A DNA stretch of 64,000 bases from Acidimicrobiia bacterium. GTDB taxonomy: Bacteria > Actinomycetota > Acidimicrobiia > IMCC26256 > PALSA-610. A program made the translations under genes and the position numbers. This document shows positions 61,621 to 64,000 of the stretch, in pieces. The stretch's first letter is position 1, and each line of letters begins with the position of its first letter. The stretch covers positions 235,965 through 299,964 of the forward strand of contig BPGH01000001.1 of assembly GCA_026002935.1 (NCBI GenBank), given 5' to 3'. The notes under the pieces were generated by a model, which worked only from the letters and a program-made list of their open reading frames with translations, did no database searches and had not been told where the DNA came from.

Positions 61621-62823
61621 TCAGTGCTCCGCGACCACGGCGACGGCCTCGAGGATGCCCGCCACGTCGTCCTCGCCGCGGCGCTGCGCGATCTCGGCGA
61701 GGCCCGTGAGGGCGGTGAGGGGCAGCAGGGCGACGACGTCGTCGGTGGAGAGCGTCTCGGCGTCGGCCATCGCCAGGCCGTGCACGAGCGTCGCGTAGGC
61801 CTCCTCGGTCGCGCCACCCGCGAACAGCCGGGCCGCGATCCGCAGCGCCCGGCGCGAGGTGGTCGCGCCCGCGACCACCACGGAGTCGGTGAGCGCACGG
61901 GCGAGCACCCACACCTCGTCGAGCACCGTGCCCAGTTCGTCGTCCGGCAGCGACGCGACCGCCCGCTCCAGCGCCTCGCGTGCGCGGCGGTCGCCGAACG
62001 AGGCGTGCGCGAGCGCGGCGGCCCGCACCCGGTCGGCGGGGTCGACCGACGGGTCCTCCGCGCGGGCGAGCAGCGGGCACGTCCGGCCCATCCCGGCCGC
62101 CCGCAGCCGCGCCGACCACTCGAGCGCCCGGATGCTGTCCAGGCGCGCGGCGAACCGCGGCACGATCGCGAGCACGCGCGCGTCGCCGGGGTTGCGGGCC
62201 CAGACGACCCCGGCGATGCGGTCGACACCGGGCGCGTACGACGAGGCGAGCGCCGCGAGCACCCCGAGCACGCGGTCCTCGGGGAGCGCGTCGACGAGCG
62301 GCTGCGGGTCGAAGTCGGTCTCGGCGCAGAACCGGGCGATGGCGTCCCACACGTCGGGCGCGTACGGGTCGGAGGCCCCGGCGTCCATCACCTCCCGGAA
62401 CGCGTGCTCCTCGTCCCCGGCGAGGTAGCGGGCGTGGGCGCGCACGACGCGCGCCGTCGTGGCCGAGCACGGGAACCACGGGTCCGTGGGGTGGGTCACG
62501 CCGTCGAGCAGCTCGATCGCGGCGTCGACCTCGTCGAGCTGGAGGCGGGCGGAGGCCTCGAGCAGCGCCGCGAGGTCGGCGTCGCCGTCGGCGTCGCGCA
62601 GCATCTCCGCCCACGCGGGGACCTCCCACGGCCGCCCGAGCGACAGGAGCACGCCGGCCGCGTACGCGCAGGCCGAGGCCCGCACCGCCGGGTCGGCCGC
62701 CGAGGTCGACGCGACCTCGAACCAGTCGAGCGCCTCGTCGACCCGGCCGTGGCGGAGCAGGTCGCGGGCGCGGTCGAAGTCCGGATCCCCCGATCCGGTC
62801 AGGTCGTCGATGAGGTCGGACAC
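61621..62823 (-). CDS. Uncharacterised TPR-like protein heading the pse operon
   Basis: A 400-residue acidic, all-helical protein with degenerate TPR-type repeats: FDRARDLLRHGRVDEALDWF, LLEASARLQLDEVDAAIELL, RAHARYLAGDEEHAFREVMD, LARLFAGGATEEAYATLV-like segments. No catalytic motif is visible. The GTG at 62823 has GGGAGG 6 bp upstream and a candidate sigma-28 promoter just before it, so it is part of the flagellar regulon. It may be a scaffold or chaperone for flagellin glycosylation (inference). Confidence 0.75.
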   Translation of the reverse strand: MSDLIDDLTGSGDPDFDRARDLLRHGRVDEALDWFEVASTSAADPAVRASACAYAAGVLLSLGRPWEVPAWAEMLRDADGDADLAALLEASARLQLDEVDAAIELLDGVTHPTDPWFPCSATTARVVRAHARYLAGDEEHAFREVMDAGASDPYAPDVWDAIARFCAETDFDPQPLVDALPEDRVLGVLAALASSYAPGVDRIAGVVWARNPGDARVLAIVPRFAARLDSIRALEWSARLRAAGMGRTCPLLARAEDPSVDPADRVRAAALAHASFGDRRAREALERAVASLPDDELGTVLDEVWVLARALTDSVVVAGATTSRRALRIAARLFAGGATEEAYATLVHGLAMADAETLSTDDVVALLPLTALTGLAEIAQRRGEDDVAGILEAVAVVAEH

Positions 62824-62841
62824 GTCGCACCTCCCGCGCTC

Positions 62842-62868
62842 CCATCGGCACCGGGCGGGCGCGGTGAA
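62842..62868 (-). promoter_or_regulatory. Candidate sigma-28 promoter of the pse operon
   Basis: On the minus strand TTCA, 15 bp, GCCGATGG, 19 bp before the start of the TPR-like gene. Confidence 0.6.
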
Positions 62869-62913
62869 GCCCGCCACGGCGCGCGGCGCGCCACGCAGGG
62901 TGACACGAAGGGC

Positions 62914-62940
62914 TCAACTCGCGCCCGCCACGGCCGATGC
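62914..62940 (+). promoter_or_regulatory. Candidate sigma-28 promoter of flgB-flgC-fliE
   Basis: TCAA, 15 bp, GCCGATGC, about 115 bp before flgB. It diverges from the pse-operon promoter. Confidence 0.55.
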
Positions 62941-63055
62941 ACTGCGACGTAGGGCTTCGGGGCGGGCAGGGAGCGCTCGCACCGCCACACCACGGACGGG
63001 GCATTCGGACGGAGGGTTCGGTGCTCAGCACGCCGGCGCGGTGGGGGCGGTCCTG

Positions 63056-63403
63056 ATGCTCGACCTCGCGATGCGCGTGATCCACCTGTCGCTCGACGGG
63101 CTCGCCACGCGCCAGCGCCTCATCGCCGAGAACCTCGCCAACGTCGACACGCCCGGCTACCTCGCCGCGCGCGTCTCCTTCGAGGACAACCTGCGCCTCG
63201 CCATCGAGGACGGCGCCCCGCCCGAGACCGCCGAGATCGCGACCGGCCGCTCCCTCGACGCGACCAAGACGAACGGCAACAACGTCAACCCCGACGACGA
63301 GACGCTCGCGCTCATCGAGACCAGCCTGCGCTACCAGCTCGCGGTCGAGTCGATGAACACGAAGTTCCGGATCCTGCGGACGTCGATGAGGCGCGACACC
63401 TGA
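63056..63403 (+). CDS. flgB: Flagellar proximal rod protein FlgB
   Basis: A 115-residue rod protein. It has the rod/hook signature in LATRQRLIAENLANVDTPGY, LAARVSFEDNLRLAI and a C-terminal SLRYQLAVESMNTKFRILRT helix. Slightly short for FlgB but complete. The ATG at 63056 was chosen; earlier in-frame starts lack homology. Its TGA overlaps the flgC ATG. Confidence 0.92.
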   Translation: MLDLAMRVIHLSLDGLATRQRLIAENLANVDTPGYLAARVSFEDNLRLAIEDGAPPETAEIATGRSLDATKTNGNNVNPDDETLALIETSLRYQLAVESMNTKFRILRTSMRRDT

Positions 63404-63822
63404 TGACGATCTTCTCGATCCTCCACACCGCCGGCAGCGGACTGCGGACCCACCGGGTCTGGATGGACGCGATCGCCGACAACCTCGCGAACATCAACAC
63501 GGTCCGCCCGTACGACGAACCGGCGTTCCAGGAACGATTCGTCGTCGCGCAGGCGATCCGCACCGACGACAACGACCCGCCCGGCGTCGGCGGCGGCGCC
63601 CGGCCGGCCGCCGTGCTGTACGGCAACCCCGAGGGCCGGCTGCGTTACGAACCGAACCACCCGTACGCGAACGAGGAGGGGATCGTCCGCTACCCGGACA
63701 TGAACCTCGGCGACCAGATGACCTCGCTGATCATCGCCCAGCGTGCGTACCAGCTCAACCTCGCGGTCGTCGACCGCGCGCGCGACGCGTACATCCAGGC
63801 CATCCAGATCAACGGACGGTGA
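63403..63822 (+). CDS. flgC: Flagellar basal-body rod protein FlgC
   Basis: A 139-residue rod protein with ILHTAGSGLRTHRVWMDAIA and DNLANINTVR at the start, EGIVRYPDMNLGDQMTSLII near the end, and the final AQRAYQLNLAVVDRARDAYI, QAIQINGR helix. All are typical for FlgC. Intact; coupled to flgB by TGATG. Confidence 0.95.
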   Translation: MTIFSILHTAGSGLRTHRVWMDAIADNLANINTVRPYDEPAFQERFVVAQAIRTDDNDPPGVGGGARPAAVLYGNPEGRLRYEPNHPYANEEGIVRYPDMNLGDQMTSLIIAQRAYQLNLAVVDRARDAYIQAIQINGR

Positions 63823-63824
63823 CG

Positions 63825-64000
63825 ATGACGATCTCCGCGATCGGCCAGCTCATGGGCGCCGCCGGCCTCGAGCCCGTGGCGCGCACCGGCAGGACGGCCA
63901 AGGCCGCCGCCGCCGACCAGGACTTCGGGAACGTCGTCGTCGACGCGCTCCAGAGCCTCCAGGCGATGCAGGACCGGGCCGACGCGCTCGCCGTCAAGGC
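63825..64000 (+). CDS. fliE: Flagellar hook-basal body protein FliE, N-terminal part
   Basis: The first 58 residues of a FliE-like protein, ending at the window edge: MTISAIGQLMGAAGLEPV, then FGNVVVDALQSLQAMQDRAD ALAVKA. The FxxxV..AL.....Q..AD pattern and the position after flgC support FliE. Starts 2 bp after flgC. Confidence 0.85.
   Translation, partial: MTISAIGQLMGAAGLEPVARTGRTAKAAAADQDFGNVVVDALQSLQAMQDRADALAVK

Noticed and set aside
1..64000. tRNA, rRNA, integrase or insertion sequences
   Set aside because: None recognisable on either strand; the HEPN/MNT pair is the only mobile-looking element.

Overview
The window is about 73% GC (judged by eye) and comes from a flagellated actinobacterium. 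Three things point there: the hemC-hemA-sirohaem-rex order, a mycothiol glycosyltransferase (MshA) beside a YbjN-type protein, and an F420-type LLM oxidoreductase together with many short or leaderless -10 boxes of the TAnnnT type. Mycothiol genes plus a full flagellar locus with CsrA/FliW fit class Acidimicrobiia best; this placement is inference.

Layout. 1-20.6 kb is housekeeping: tetrapyrrole synthesis under Rex, an acyl-CoA ligase, SAM hydrolase, proC, an MFS pump, mshA, an RsiG-like c-di-GMP anti-sigma candidate, an M23 hydrolase, MoaD/DksA/LON-like genes, a Fur-family regulator, dsbB plus thioredoxin, a SET protein, truncated globin, map and znuCB. 20.6-28.2 kb is accessory metabolism: a YibE/F protein, three SDRs, a TIM-barrel isomerase, a DUF4190-type protein, a transglycosylase-like wall hydrolase and an LLM enzyme. 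28.2-38.2 kb is a putrescine module: potABCD importer diverging from patD, two class III aminotransferases, an Lrp-type regulator and alanine dehydrogenase. 38.3-50 kb is a flagellar locus: csrA-fliW-flgL-flgK-flgN (minus), a LuxR-type regulator, sigma-28, two near-identical flagellins, fliD, fliS. 50-62.8 kb makes and probably attaches pseudaminic acid: an OGT-like TPR glycosyltransferase, pseB, pseC, then on the minus strand a methylase, HisF/HisH-like proteins, PseA, a PseF-PseH fusion, PseG, PseI and a TPR protein. A HEPN/MNT toxin-antitoxin pair interrupts it at 54.0-55.15 kb. The window ends in flgB-flgC-fliE.

How it works together. Six stretches upstream of flagellar and glycan genes fit a sigma-28/WhiG-type promoter (T..A-like -35, 15-16 nt, GCCGA-type -10). 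They include a divergent pair serving flgB and the pse operon, so sugar synthesis and flagellum assembly probably share one sigma factor. The RsiG homologue carries two c-di-GMP-type motifs and could be the anti-sigma for that factor. Flagellin translation looks controlled by CsrA/FliW through leader hairpins with GGA loops.

Quality note. Genes between 0.2 and 38 kb carry many apparent frameshifts (three in hemA, two in znuB, several in each SDR at 24.4-26.1 kb). The 38.3-54 kb flagellar/pse part has none. Most are probably base-calling indels rather than real pseudogenes; interrupted genes are given here over their full inferred extent.
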